Shown: positions 23,268 to 29,871 of the stretch, one piece after another
Layout: each line of letters starts with the position of its first letter
How positions within the stretch are numbered: the stretch's first letter is position 1
From: Caryophanales bacterium UBA3210
GTDB taxonomy: Bacteria > Bacillota_I > Bacilli_A > RFN20 > CAG-449
Length of the DNA: 30,381 nt
Assembly (NCBI GenBank): GCA_002363635.1
Contig: DEWM01000050.1
Span: 15,910-46,290 of the forward strand
Reading direction: 5' to 3'
Program-made: the position numbers and the translations under genes
The notes under the pieces: model-generated
The model's database searches: none
The model's input: only the letters and a program-made list of their open reading frames with translations
Told to the model about the DNA's origin: nothing

Positions 23268-23291
23268 TTAAAAGGGTGCGTCTTACACCCT
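23268..23291 (-). terminator. Intrinsic terminator of the two-component operon
   Basis: AGGGTG (23273-23278), 7-nt loop, CACCCT (23286-23291), followed on the minus strand by TTTTAATTT. It overlaps the stop codon of the response regulator. Confidence 0.75.
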
Positions 23292-24084
23292 ATAATTCAT
23301 CTTCAAAACGATATAATTCTTCTTCACCCCAAACATACTGTCCCATATAGACACCTTGATATAAATTTATCGCGTCCATATTTCCTGCTAAGAATTCATA
23401 TGCATCACAGACAAATTTTGTTTTATCAACACTATAGAAGTTTTTATTTTTTATAATTAAATCTTCACATTCTGCTTCTTTTAAGGATGTTAAAAGCTCT
23501 TTTATGATTTTAGATAAGTAATCTTGAGTTTTACGTGTATATTCATCATCTCCAAATAAAACTGATGCAAGTTCCATTCTATTAACTGATTTACCTTCTC
23601 TATCAACAAGAATTGCAAGTACTTCTTTAGATAAGTTTCTTTTAAAGGTTATTGGTTTACCATCGACAAAAATATCAAAATTACCAAAAGTTTTGATAAA
23701 GATTTTATTTTTTTCATAATTAACTTCAAGAGGATAACGTAAATGTTCCATCTCTTCTTGAATTTTTGTAGGGGTAATTGGTTTAGTTAAATATCCTGAA
23801 GCGTGCATTAAAAATGCTTCTCCAGTAAAAGAAGTATAATCTGTTGCAAAGATAATATTTACTTTTGGATATAGTCTTTTTAATACGTAGCCAAATTCTA
23901 TTCCAGAATCTTTTCCTACATGAATATCTAAAAATGCTACATCAACAGGATTAGCTTTGACGTATTCAGTTGCATCTTTTACATTTCTAAAACTAACTAC
24001 TTCACTTTCAGGTTCAGCTTTTTTAATTGAATCTACTAAAACTGATAAACCTTTTACTTCATCATCAAGTGCTAAAATTCGCAT
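23290..24084 (-). CDS. Response regulator with SARP-like winged-helix output domain, 264 aa
   Basis: Receiver domain 1-115: acidic pair D7/D8, phospho-acceptor D53 (VAFLDIHVGKDSG), T81 and K101 (LTKP). Residues about 128-215 form a winged helix of OmpR/SARP type (FGNFDIFVDGKPITFKRNLSKEVLAILV, then NRMELASVLFGDDE), followed by a short piece resembling the start of a BTAD domain (LYQGVYMGQYVW, near 242). SARP/OmpR domains bind tandem direct repeats, as seen at sites A-C. The start overlaps the kinase gene by 20 nt. Its SD GGGGGAGG (24100-24093), inside the kinase 3' end, can pair with the UCUCCCCC loops of both flanking sRNAs, suggesting feedback. Confidence 0.9.
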   Translation of the reverse strand: MRILALDDEVKGLSVLVDSIKKAEPESEVVSFRNVKDATEYVKANPVDVAFLDIHVGKDSGIEFGYVLKRLYPKVNIIFATDYTSFTGEAFLMHASGYLTKPITPTKIQEEMEHLRYPLEVNYEKNKIFIKTFGNFDIFVDGKPITFKRNLSKEVLAILVDREGKSVNRMELASVLFGDDEYTRKTQDYLSKIIKELLTSLKEAECEDLIIKNKNFYSVDKTKFVCDAYEFLAGNMDAINLYQGVYMGQYVWGEEELYRFEDEL

Positions 24085-25519
24085 CTTCTTTTCCTCCCCC
24101 TCGTGGAATTATAATTGTACATTTAGTACCTGTTTCAATATCACTTTTAATTTCTAAAGTGCCATTTTCAAAATGATTTAAACGGTATCTTACACTCTCA
24201 ACACCAATATGAGAACGATCAGAAGAATATGGTTTAGATGTATCAAATCCTTCACCATTATTTTCGATAATGATGTAATAATGATCTTCATCGCTATATT
24301 CTTTTATATATAAAATTCCACCAGTTTCTTTCATTGATAAACCGTGTTTAATTGCGTTCTCAACAAGTGGTTGAATAGAAAGTCTAGGAATCTTTAAATC
24401 ATAATCTTTAATGTCCATTTGAACTTCAAATTGACCTTCAAATCTGATTAATTCAAGATTAACATATAAATTAACATAATCCATCTCCTCTTTTAGAGTA
24501 ATTAATCCAGTATTCTGTTTTAAGTTCAAGGACGCTCTTAAGTATCGTGAGAATTTATCAATCGCATCTTTAGTTAATTCTGAATCTTTATCTGCTAAAT
24601 AATATATAGAATTTAATACATTATATAAGAAATGTGGTTGAACTTGAGAAAGAATATTAATTGATTTTTGTTCTTCTACTTCAAATTCCATTCTAGCTAA
24701 TTCTTTATCTTTTTCTAATTGCACATTAATATATAAAATTCCAATAGCAACAAAGCATGCTGGATACATAAATGAGAAGCCATAAACTTGAGGGATAGAT
24801 TGAATTATAGTAACTCCAAAAGGAATTAATACATATGATAAATAAGACAATAATTTCTTAATGTGAGGACGTAGCATAAATAATAAATATGCTATCGCAA
24901 TATAAACTAATGCAAAATATATTAAATTAATAAAATATAAACTCTCTCTTCTATAAACATTATTTTCACTTACTGAATAGAAAATTCCTTTTCCTGGAGA
25001 AATAGCAGAATAAATAGCATTTCCTATAACTAAAATAGTCATCAAAATAAAGCCGACGACAAGAATTATATAAATAACTTTATAAACTTTTCCTTTAACA
25101 TAATTTTCTTGACGAATATACATGTAGAAAAGGAATAACATAACGTAGCCATTAAAATAAAATAATGTGTTATCTAAAATATTTAGCCATCTATAACCTG
25201 GTAGACCATCTACCCACCAAGCAATTTCATCAACATATAAATTGAGTAAATCAAATAAAATGATCAATTCAAAAATTACCAAAGAACGAGATTTATTTTT
25301 GTTATAAACAATATTTAAAAATAAAGGCAAAGCACAAGCAATACATGCCATATCTACTGCAATATTAGTAATTGAAGAAGCACTTAAAGGGTGTCCAATA
25401 AATAATCCAATATTTCTTGAGTAAATCGCATTAAAACCAAATAGTATTGCAAATACTACTAAAAGGGTTGTCGATATAGCAAATAATGTCTTTGCAACTC
25501 TGTAGGCTTTATTGTTCAT
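24065..25519 (-). CDS. LytS/YesM-type sensor histidine kinase, 484 aa
   Basis: The N-terminal half (1-268) is a membrane sensor of about eight hydrophobic segments (near 10-30, 55-72, 80-97, 115-135, 147-168, 195-216, 226-245, 250-266) without a large extracellular domain. A helical linker (VQLEKDKELARMEFEVEEQK) leads to the His_kinase domain: phospho-acceptor H296 in QVQPHFLYNVLNSI, then the HATPase N-box QPLVENAIKHGL (N388) and a G-box NNGEGFDTS. It autophosphorylates and passes phosphate to the co-encoded regulator. The signal is unknown; a multi-span sensor suggests a membrane-embedded or small hydrophobic cue. SD AAAGG is 7 nt from ATG 25519. Confidence 0.92.
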   Translation of the reverse strand: MNNKAYRVAKTLFAISTTLLVVFAILFGFNAIYSRNIGLFIGHPLSASSITNIAVDMACIACALPLFLNIVYNKNKSRSLVIFELIILFDLLNLYVDEIAWWVDGLPGYRWLNILDNTLFYFNGYVMLFLFYMYIRQENYVKGKVYKVIYIILVVGFILMTILVIGNAIYSAISPGKGIFYSVSENNVYRRESLYFINLIYFALVYIAIAYLLFMLRPHIKKLLSYLSYVLIPFGVTIIQSIPQVYGFSFMYPACFVAIGILYINVQLEKDKELARMEFEVEEQKSINILSQVQPHFLYNVLNSIYYLADKDSELTKDAIDKFSRYLRASLNLKQNTGLITLKEEMDYVNLYVNLELIRFEGQFEVQMDIKDYDLKIPRLSIQPLVENAIKHGLSMKETGGILYIKEYSDEDHYYIIIENNGEGFDTSKPYSSDRSHIGVESVRYRLNHFENGTLEIKSDIETGTKCTIIIPRGGGKEDANFST

Positions 25520-25539
25520 ATATGTACCTTTATATACAT
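25516..25539 (-). CDS. Possible 7-codon leader ORF overlapping the kinase start
   Basis: AGGAG (25548-25544), 4 nt, then ATG 25539 encoding MYIKVHI. The TGA stop overlaps the kinase ATG as ATGA. It could couple kinase translation to the leader ORF. It is too short to support by sequence alone and may be chance. Confidence 0.25.
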   Translation of the reverse strand: MYIKVHI

Positions 25540-25602
25540 TTTACTCCTATTTAATAATTTTTGCCATTAGTATATATAAAAATTAGGCAAATGTTTAATA
25601 AC

Positions 25603-25637
25603 AAAAAACCTCTTAGCATCAGTTCTAAGAGGTTTTT
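25603..25637 (-). terminator. Intrinsic terminator of sRNA-C
   Basis: AAAAACCTCTTAG/CTAAGAGGTTTTT with 8-nt loop. It works best on the minus strand, separating sRNA-C from the kinase gene. Confidence 0.85.
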
Positions 25638-25791
25638 GCTTTAAATCCTTTAATAAATTAACAGTTTTCTATTTTAAATGCTTTCAACTTTCAAAATTAA
25701 GAATATTATCATGTTAATTACTAAATCGGGGAAAGATTTAAAAAACTTATGAATCCTATTTATAAATAATTGGGGGAGACTTAAATAGGAT
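25603..25791 (-). ncRNA. Candidate C-rich regulatory small RNA (sRNA-C), about 189 nt
   Basis: No convincing ORF (a 12-codon one lacks an SD). From the 5' end: a perfect 10-bp stem ATCCTATTTA/TAAATAGGAT (25791-25782 with 25762-25753) with a 19-nt loop showing UCUCCCCCAAU; then a 6-bp stem TAAATC/GATTTA (25740-25722) whose loop is UUUCCCC within AUCUUUCCCC; an AT-rich tail of about 85 nt; and a terminator CTAAGAGG/CCTCTTAG (25632-25609) with TTTTTT (25608-25603). The stem length, loop length and both C-rich elements match sRNA-B while the rest differs. Readthrough would make it the leader of the kinase gene, an alternative reading. Confidence 0.65.
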
Positions 25792-25797
25792 AGCTAT

Positions 25798-25838
25798 ATA
25801 ATACCACATATAGAAAGTAGACAAATGTAGGACAAAAA
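25798..25838 (-). promoter_or_regulatory. Activator-type promoter, direct-repeat site C (sRNA-C)
   Basis: Minus strand: TTTGTCCTACA followed by TTTGTCTAC (25836-25817, 11-bp period), 13 nt, TATTAT (25803-25798). The spacing is 2-3 nt longer than at sites A and B. Confidence 0.6.
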
Positions 25839-25848
25839 GTCCAATATC

Positions 25849-25860
25849 TTACAAATGTAA
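25849..25860. promoter_or_regulatory. TTACA-AA-TGTAA dyad upstream of site C
   Basis: It has the same inverted pentamer pair as the core at 23149-23160, here about 12 nt upstream of the direct repeat. It may be a variant binding site of the same regulator, since both share TACATTTGT. Confidence 0.4.
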
Positions 25861-25915
25861 CAAAAGCAATGCTGCTATATACGTTTTAAAGAACAATACA
25901 ATGTAATCCGTAAAT

Positions 25916-25942
25916 AAAAAGTCCTACTTTGAAGTAGAACTT
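25916..25942 (-). terminator. Intrinsic terminator of the GNAT/AlkD operon
   Basis: AAGTCCTACTT (25919-25929) pairs with AAGTAGAACTT (25932-25942) with one G-U pair; TTTTT then follows on the minus strand. It overlaps the stop codon. Confidence 0.8.
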
Positions 25943-26606
25943 ATTCTCTTAATAATTTGAATTTTTCTTTAATTTCACTCGAAATTCGATAAGAATCGAC
26001 CATTTTTGAAATAACTTTTCTTTTTAAAGTCATATCATTTAAAGATAATAAATATTCATAACATTCATCTGGATAATAGATTGCAACAGTGGCAATTAAC
26101 CATGCTTCCCCCATCATAACCATATAATCTTCATTATCTTTAATTGAAGTAAATGTTTTTAAAATATTTTTATCTCTGACAAATTTTAAACCAAGTACGT
26201 ATCCCATTCTCCTAGCATAAACATATTTAGATTTACTTACTTTTTTAAAAAATTCGTAATAATCATCAAAACTTAATTTTTTAAAATATACTGCTATAGA
26301 ATCAGTTACTGCCCAAGAACGAGCTTTATGAACTTCTCTTTCTAAGAACGCTAATTTATCTTTATTATCTTTTAATCTATTAACATTAACTACAAAATAA
26401 ATAATATCAATCTCTTGGTATTTTCCTACTTCAAATTCTTCTAATTTAAGTTCACTATCAGAAGTAAGATCTTTAATTATTTTTCTTAGCATAGGAAGAC
26501 GAATACCGATTGTTTTATAATCGCTATTAGATATTTTTTTAGTAAATTCTCCATATTTTTCATCTCTATTATCAAAGAGATATTTAACTAATTCTTTATA
26601 ATTCAT
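25941..26606 (-). CDS. DNA alkylation repair protein, AlkD-like, 221 aa
   Basis: The all-helical protein matches the AlkC/AlkD HEAT-like family: YGEFTKKISNSDYKTIGIRLPMLRKIIKDL near the N-terminus, RSWAVTDSIAVYFKKL (about 93-108), YARRMGYVLGLKFV and YMVMMGEAWLIATVAIYYP (about 150-168). AlkD enzymes remove N3- and N7-alkylated purines from DNA using helical repeats rather than a classic glycosylase fold. I did not verify every active-site residue. It shares a transcript with the Fe-S/GNAT gene, 2 nt downstream of its stop, so the two are likely co-expressed. Confidence 0.85.
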   Translation of the reverse strand: MNYKELVKYLFDNRDEKYGEFTKKISNSDYKTIGIRLPMLRKIIKDLTSDSELKLEEFEVGKYQEIDIIYFVVNVNRLKDNKDKLAFLEREVHKARSWAVTDSIAVYFKKLSFDDYYEFFKKVSKSKYVYARRMGYVLGLKFVRDKNILKTFTSIKDNEDYMVMMGEAWLIATVAIYYPDECYEYLLSLNDMTLKRKVISKMVDSYRISSEIKEKFKLLRE

Positions 26607-26608
26607 TA

Positions 26609-27106
26609 TTACCTCAATACATCTTTAAACTGTTCATCGCTATTTAACATTGTCTTTGCGTATGAACATAATGAAACAATTTTATAATTATTCTTTCTAG
26701 CATAAGAAACAACTTCATTAACTAATTTTTTAGCAATGCCTAGTCCACCATATTTAGGATTAACTTCTGTATGGATAATAATTAAATCATTATTACGTTT
26801 ATTAAATTCGCATTTACCAATCATAATATTATTATGAAATACTTCACTTTCTAAATTCTCTTCACTTAATAAATATTTGAGACTTGGTTCTTTATTAATA
26901 ATTTCATAAGTTAAAGCGTGGTTAGGACATCTATCTATAATTTTGGCAATTCTAATACTAAAATCATTATCAGGATTTACCCATGGTTTTTTCTTTACAT
27001 CAAAGACACTACTTAAACCTTTTACACAGTTAGTACTATGAACGCATTTAGACTTGTCAAAATAAACAATAATATCTTTTCCAACATATTTTTTAATTTC
27101 ATCCAT
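26609..27106 (-). CDS. Fusion of YjdI-type Fe-S domain and YjdJ-type GNAT acetyltransferase, 165 aa
   Basis: Residues 1-70 match the YjdI/Fer4_19 domain with cysteines at 21 and 27 and a CP at 60-61, probable Fe-S ligands. Residues about 80-165 match the short YjdJ-like GNAT domain, with acetyl-CoA loop KYGGLGIAKKLV (118-129) and the terminal VSLCSYAKTML. In E. coli yjdI and yjdJ are separate neighbouring genes; here they are one polypeptide, supporting a joint role. The substrate is unknown. Promoter TTAACA-16-TATAAT lies at 27160-27133, with SD AGGTAGGA. It is followed by the AlkD-like gene. Confidence 0.85.
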   Translation of the reverse strand: MDEIKKYVGKDIIVYFDKSKCVHSTNCVKGLSSVFDVKKKPWVNPDNDFSIRIAKIIDRCPNHALTYEIINKEPSLKYLLSEENLESEVFHNNIMIGKCEFNKRNNDLIIIHTEVNPKYGGLGIAKKLVNEVVSYARKNNYKIVSLCSYAKTMLNSDEQFKDVLR

Positions 27107-27132
27107 AATTACATATCCTACCTATTTATTTC

Positions 27133-27160
27133 ATTATACAAGATATTTATCTTATGTTAA
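27133..27160 (-). promoter_or_regulatory. Promoter of the GNAT/AlkD operon
   Basis: TTAACA (27160-27155), 16-nt spacer, TATAAT (27138-27133) on the minus strand. Confidence 0.65.
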
Positions 27161-27244
27161 CAAAAAACAAAATCATAATAATTATCAAAAACAATTTTAA
27201 TGTGCAGCATTAGACATTTGTGTGTTAATAAATAGTGTTAAAAC

Positions 27245-27273
27245 TTGAAAAAACGCCTTACATAGTGTAAATT
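27245..27273 (+). promoter_or_regulatory. Promoter of the glycosyltransferase operon
   Basis: TTGAAA (27245-27250), 17-nt spacer, TAAATT (27268-27273). Confidence 0.5.
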
Positions 27274-27284
27274 AAAAACACTGA

Positions 27285-27304
27285 GTATTTATTTTAATAA
27301 ATAC
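27285..27304 (+). promoter_or_regulatory. Leader hairpin before a G-rich SD
   Basis: GTATTTATT-TT-AATAAATAC is a 9-bp inverted repeat (functional loop slightly larger) ending 5 nt before the SD GGGGAA (27310-27315). It resembles the hairpin-then-G-rich-SD layout at 675-701. Confidence 0.4.
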
Positions 27305-27320
27305 ATCATGGGGAATTATT

Positions 27321-28505
27321 ATGAGAAAAGTAAGAATTCTTTTTCCAGAAGTAGAAGCTGGGCTAGGTCACATTATGCCCTTAAGAGCGGTCGCGGAAAC
27401 TTTTGAAAAAAAATACGGAGATAAAGTTGATGTTGTTAGAATCAACTTCTATAAAGAAGCAAACACAAAAAGATTAAATAAATTTCAAAATTTACTTATT
27501 AAATCAGTTAAACATTATAGTTTAAGTCGAGCATATGGTTATTGGGAAACTTTTAACATGCAGTTTTGGGGTATTACTCTATCAAACTGGGGAACATTTA
27601 GATATAAGGTTCCTGGTTCAACAAAAGAAGGTAGAGAATACTTAGAAAGTTTAAATGTTGATGCTGTTTTCTCTACACACTGGGCAACAAATTATTATGC
27701 TGAACACATTAAAGAAAATAAGCCATTAACAATTATGTATTGTCCTGATGTCTTAATGAACAACTTATTTATGTATCGTTCTGATTTATATTTAATATCT
27801 TTTGAACGAGGCTACAATTCTGCATTAAAGAAATACAAACATGTCGTTAACAAAGAAAATTTAAAATTAGTTCCTTTCTTAATTAGAAATGAAGCATTCG
27901 ATATTCCTATGGATAAGAAAGTTAACCGTAGAAAACTCGGTTTACCTGAAGACAAATTCACTATTGTTATTGCAGAAGGTGGATATGGTATTGGTAAACT
28001 TGAACCATTATGCGAAAAGTTAACAAAAGAACATTTACCTCTTACTGTTATTGCAGTTTGTGGTAAGAATCAAGAACTCGTCGATAGATTAAATAAATTA
28101 GAAGTTACTGATGAAGTAACATTCATCCCATTAGGATTTACTACAAACATGCTTGAATACCAAGCAAGTTGTGATTTATTCTGTGGCAAAAGTGGTAATA
28201 TCATCGCTGAGCCTACATTCTTTGGCCACCCTTCAATTATCACTAACTTTGCAACAACAATTGAAAAGAATATTGGTAAATATTATCTAGAAGATGTTGG
28301 CTGCGCAATTAAAGAATTCGAAGTTGATAAAATAATCGAATTAATTAAAGACTTTGTTGCGCATCCTGAAAAATTAAAGCCATATGAAGAAAAAGCATTA
28401 AAACATCATGATAATTATGGAGCAGAAGCTACTGCTGACATTATTTATGATGCTCTTTTAAAGAAATATCCTTCATTGACTGTTGAAGATAAAGGAGATA
28501 AATAA
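27321..28505 (+). CDS. Glycosyltransferase of the MGDG synthase/UgtP type (GT28-like), 394 aa
   Basis: A two-domain GT-B enzyme. The N-terminal acceptor domain has the glycine/histidine loop AGLGHIMPLRAVAETF (13-28) and VDAVFSTHWATNYYAEH. The C-terminal nucleotide-sugar domain has VIAEGGYGIGKLEPL (about 219-233), VIAVCGKNQELVDRL, and the donor-binding CGKSGNIIAEPTFFGHPSI (from about 288). The family transfers hexose from UDP-sugar to diacylglycerol at the cytosolic membrane face, or GlcNAc in MurG. The variant CGKSG in place of GGLT..E fits the UgtP/MGD branch. The stop overlaps the next ATG by one base, so it is coupled to the GT2 gene. SD GGGGAA, 5 nt from ATG. Confidence 0.85.
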   Translation: MRKVRILFPEVEAGLGHIMPLRAVAETFEKKYGDKVDVVRINFYKEANTKRLNKFQNLLIKSVKHYSLSRAYGYWETFNMQFWGITLSNWGTFRYKVPGSTKEGREYLESLNVDAVFSTHWATNYYAEHIKENKPLTIMYCPDVLMNNLFMYRSDLYLISFERGYNSALKKYKHVVNKENLKLVPFLIRNEAFDIPMDKKVNRRKLGLPEDKFTIVIAEGGYGIGKLEPLCEKLTKEHLPLTVIAVCGKNQELVDRLNKLEVTDEVTFIPLGFTTNMLEYQASCDLFCGKSGNIIAEPTFFGHPSIITNFATTIEKNIGKYYLEDVGCAIKEFEVDKIIELIKDFVAHPEKLKPYEEKALKHHDNYGAEATADIIYDALLKKYPSLTVEDKGDK

Positions 28506-29833
28506 TGAAATATATTGAAATTGTAAATTTGGTATTTAGCATTATTTTTGGAATATTTGGATTACTAACAATTCATTATGTAATATTTGCAATAATTGGT
28601 TTCTTCAAAAAGAAGAAATATCCAAAAACTGAAGTTAGAAATCGTTATGGATTAATTATTCCTGCACGTAATGAAGAATTAGTTGTAGGAGGATTAATCA
28701 ATTCTATTTTAGAAACTAATTATCCTCAAGACAAATTAGAAATCTTCGTCATTGCACATAACTGTACAGATAAAACAGCAGAAATCGCTCGTTCTTATGG
28801 TAAAAAAGTCCATGTTTATGAATATAACAATGAAGATGAAAAAACTATGGGATATGCATTTAGATATCTCTTCAAAAAAATCGAAGAAGATTATGGTACA
28901 CAAAACTTTGATGGTTTCTTTCTCTTCAACGCAGATAACATAGTTGCAAAAGATTATTTCACAAGAATGAATGAAGCATTTGAATATTATGGAAAAAATA
29001 ATGTTATTACTTCATATCGTAACTCTAAAAATTTTGGTACAAATTTAATTTCTGGATTATATGGACTATATTTCACAATCGGATCCATTTTTGAAGCTCG
29101 TGGTAGAACTGATTTAGGATGTTCAACAAGAGTTCAAGGTACAGGTTATGTTATTCCTTCTTCATTAGTAAAAAACGGTTGGAAATATGTAACATTAACT
29201 GAAGACTGGGAATTCTCAGCAGATCAAATCATCGACAATAATATGATTAAATATTGTGATGCGGCAGTCTTCTATGATGAACAGCCAACTAACGCTCACA
29301 TTATGTGGAGACAAAGAGTTAGATGGTCTCGTGGTCACTTACTAGTTTTCTATGCTAGACTCGGTGATTTAATTAAACATGTCTTCTCTAAAGGAAACAA
29401 GCATCGTTTCTCTTCATATGACATTTTAATCAACACTTTACCTGTATGTCTTAATTACTTAGTTTTATCTATATTACAAATATTATTCTTATCAATTGCA
29501 CCATTAATTGATTCTAACGTTACATTATATGATGCATTTATTTCAAACAATTTAAATATTCTTACTTCAAGTGGATATTTAATCACATCGTTAAGAAGTA
29601 TAATAATTTATTGTATCGTAACAATATTTGAAGCTGCAGCATGCTTTATCGCTGCAGGAAAAAGAGTCCAAGGAGTTAGCATATTCAAAAAGATTATCTT
29701 ATGTATCCTTTGGCCACTCTTCCTCTTCTTACAATTCCCAATTGATATTCAAGCTTTCTTCTCTAAGAATCTTGGATGGAAGACTATCCCTCATAGTGAT
29801 AACACAAAAGTAGAAACTTCATATTCTAAATAA
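28505..29833 (+). CDS. Membrane-bound family 2 glycosyltransferase (processive type), 442 aa
   Basis: It has an N-terminal span (about 8-33) and a cytosolic GT-A domain with the nucleotide-sugar start YGLIIPARNEELVVGGLINSI (about 47-67), LFNADN as the metal-binding DxD equivalent (about 140-145), TEDWEF as the acceptor/base motif (about 232-237) and QRVRW (about 269-273), the (Q/R)xxRW signature of synthases such as BcsA and hyaluronan synthase. At least three C-terminal spans follow. Together with the upstream enzyme it may build a glycolipid or a surface polysaccharide. The sugar and product are not determinable. A terminator follows. Confidence 0.88.
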   Translation: MKYIEIVNLVFSIIFGIFGLLTIHYVIFAIIGFFKKKKYPKTEVRNRYGLIIPARNEELVVGGLINSILETNYPQDKLEIFVIAHNCTDKTAEIARSYGKKVHVYEYNNEDEKTMGYAFRYLFKKIEEDYGTQNFDGFFLFNADNIVAKDYFTRMNEAFEYYGKNNVITSYRNSKNFGTNLISGLYGLYFTIGSIFEARGRTDLGCSTRVQGTGYVIPSSLVKNGWKYVTLTEDWEFSADQIIDNNMIKYCDAAVFYDEQPTNAHIMWRQRVRWSRGHLLVFYARLGDLIKHVFSKGNKHRFSSYDILINTLPVCLNYLVLSILQILFLSIAPLIDSNVTLYDAFISNNLNILTSSGYLITSLRSIIIYCIVTIFEAAACFIAAGKRVQGVSIFKKIILCILWPLFLFLQFPIDIQAFFSKNLGWKTIPHSDNTKVETSYSK

Positions 29834-29838
29834 AAAAT

Positions 29839-29868
29839 ACCAGCTCACTTTTTATGTGAACTGGTTTT
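29839..29868. terminator. Bidirectional terminator between convergent genes
   Basis: ACCAG-c-TCAC (29839-29848) pairs with GTGA-a-CTGGT (29856-29865); TTTTATTTT follows on the plus strand and ATTTTTT on the minus strand. Confidence 0.82.
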
Positions 29869-29871
29869 ATT

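Noticed and set aside
25728..25768. Tiny plus-strand ORF (MNPIYK) after GGGGAAAG
   Set aside because: Six codons, SD-to-start distance too long, and it lies within the minus-strand hairpin.
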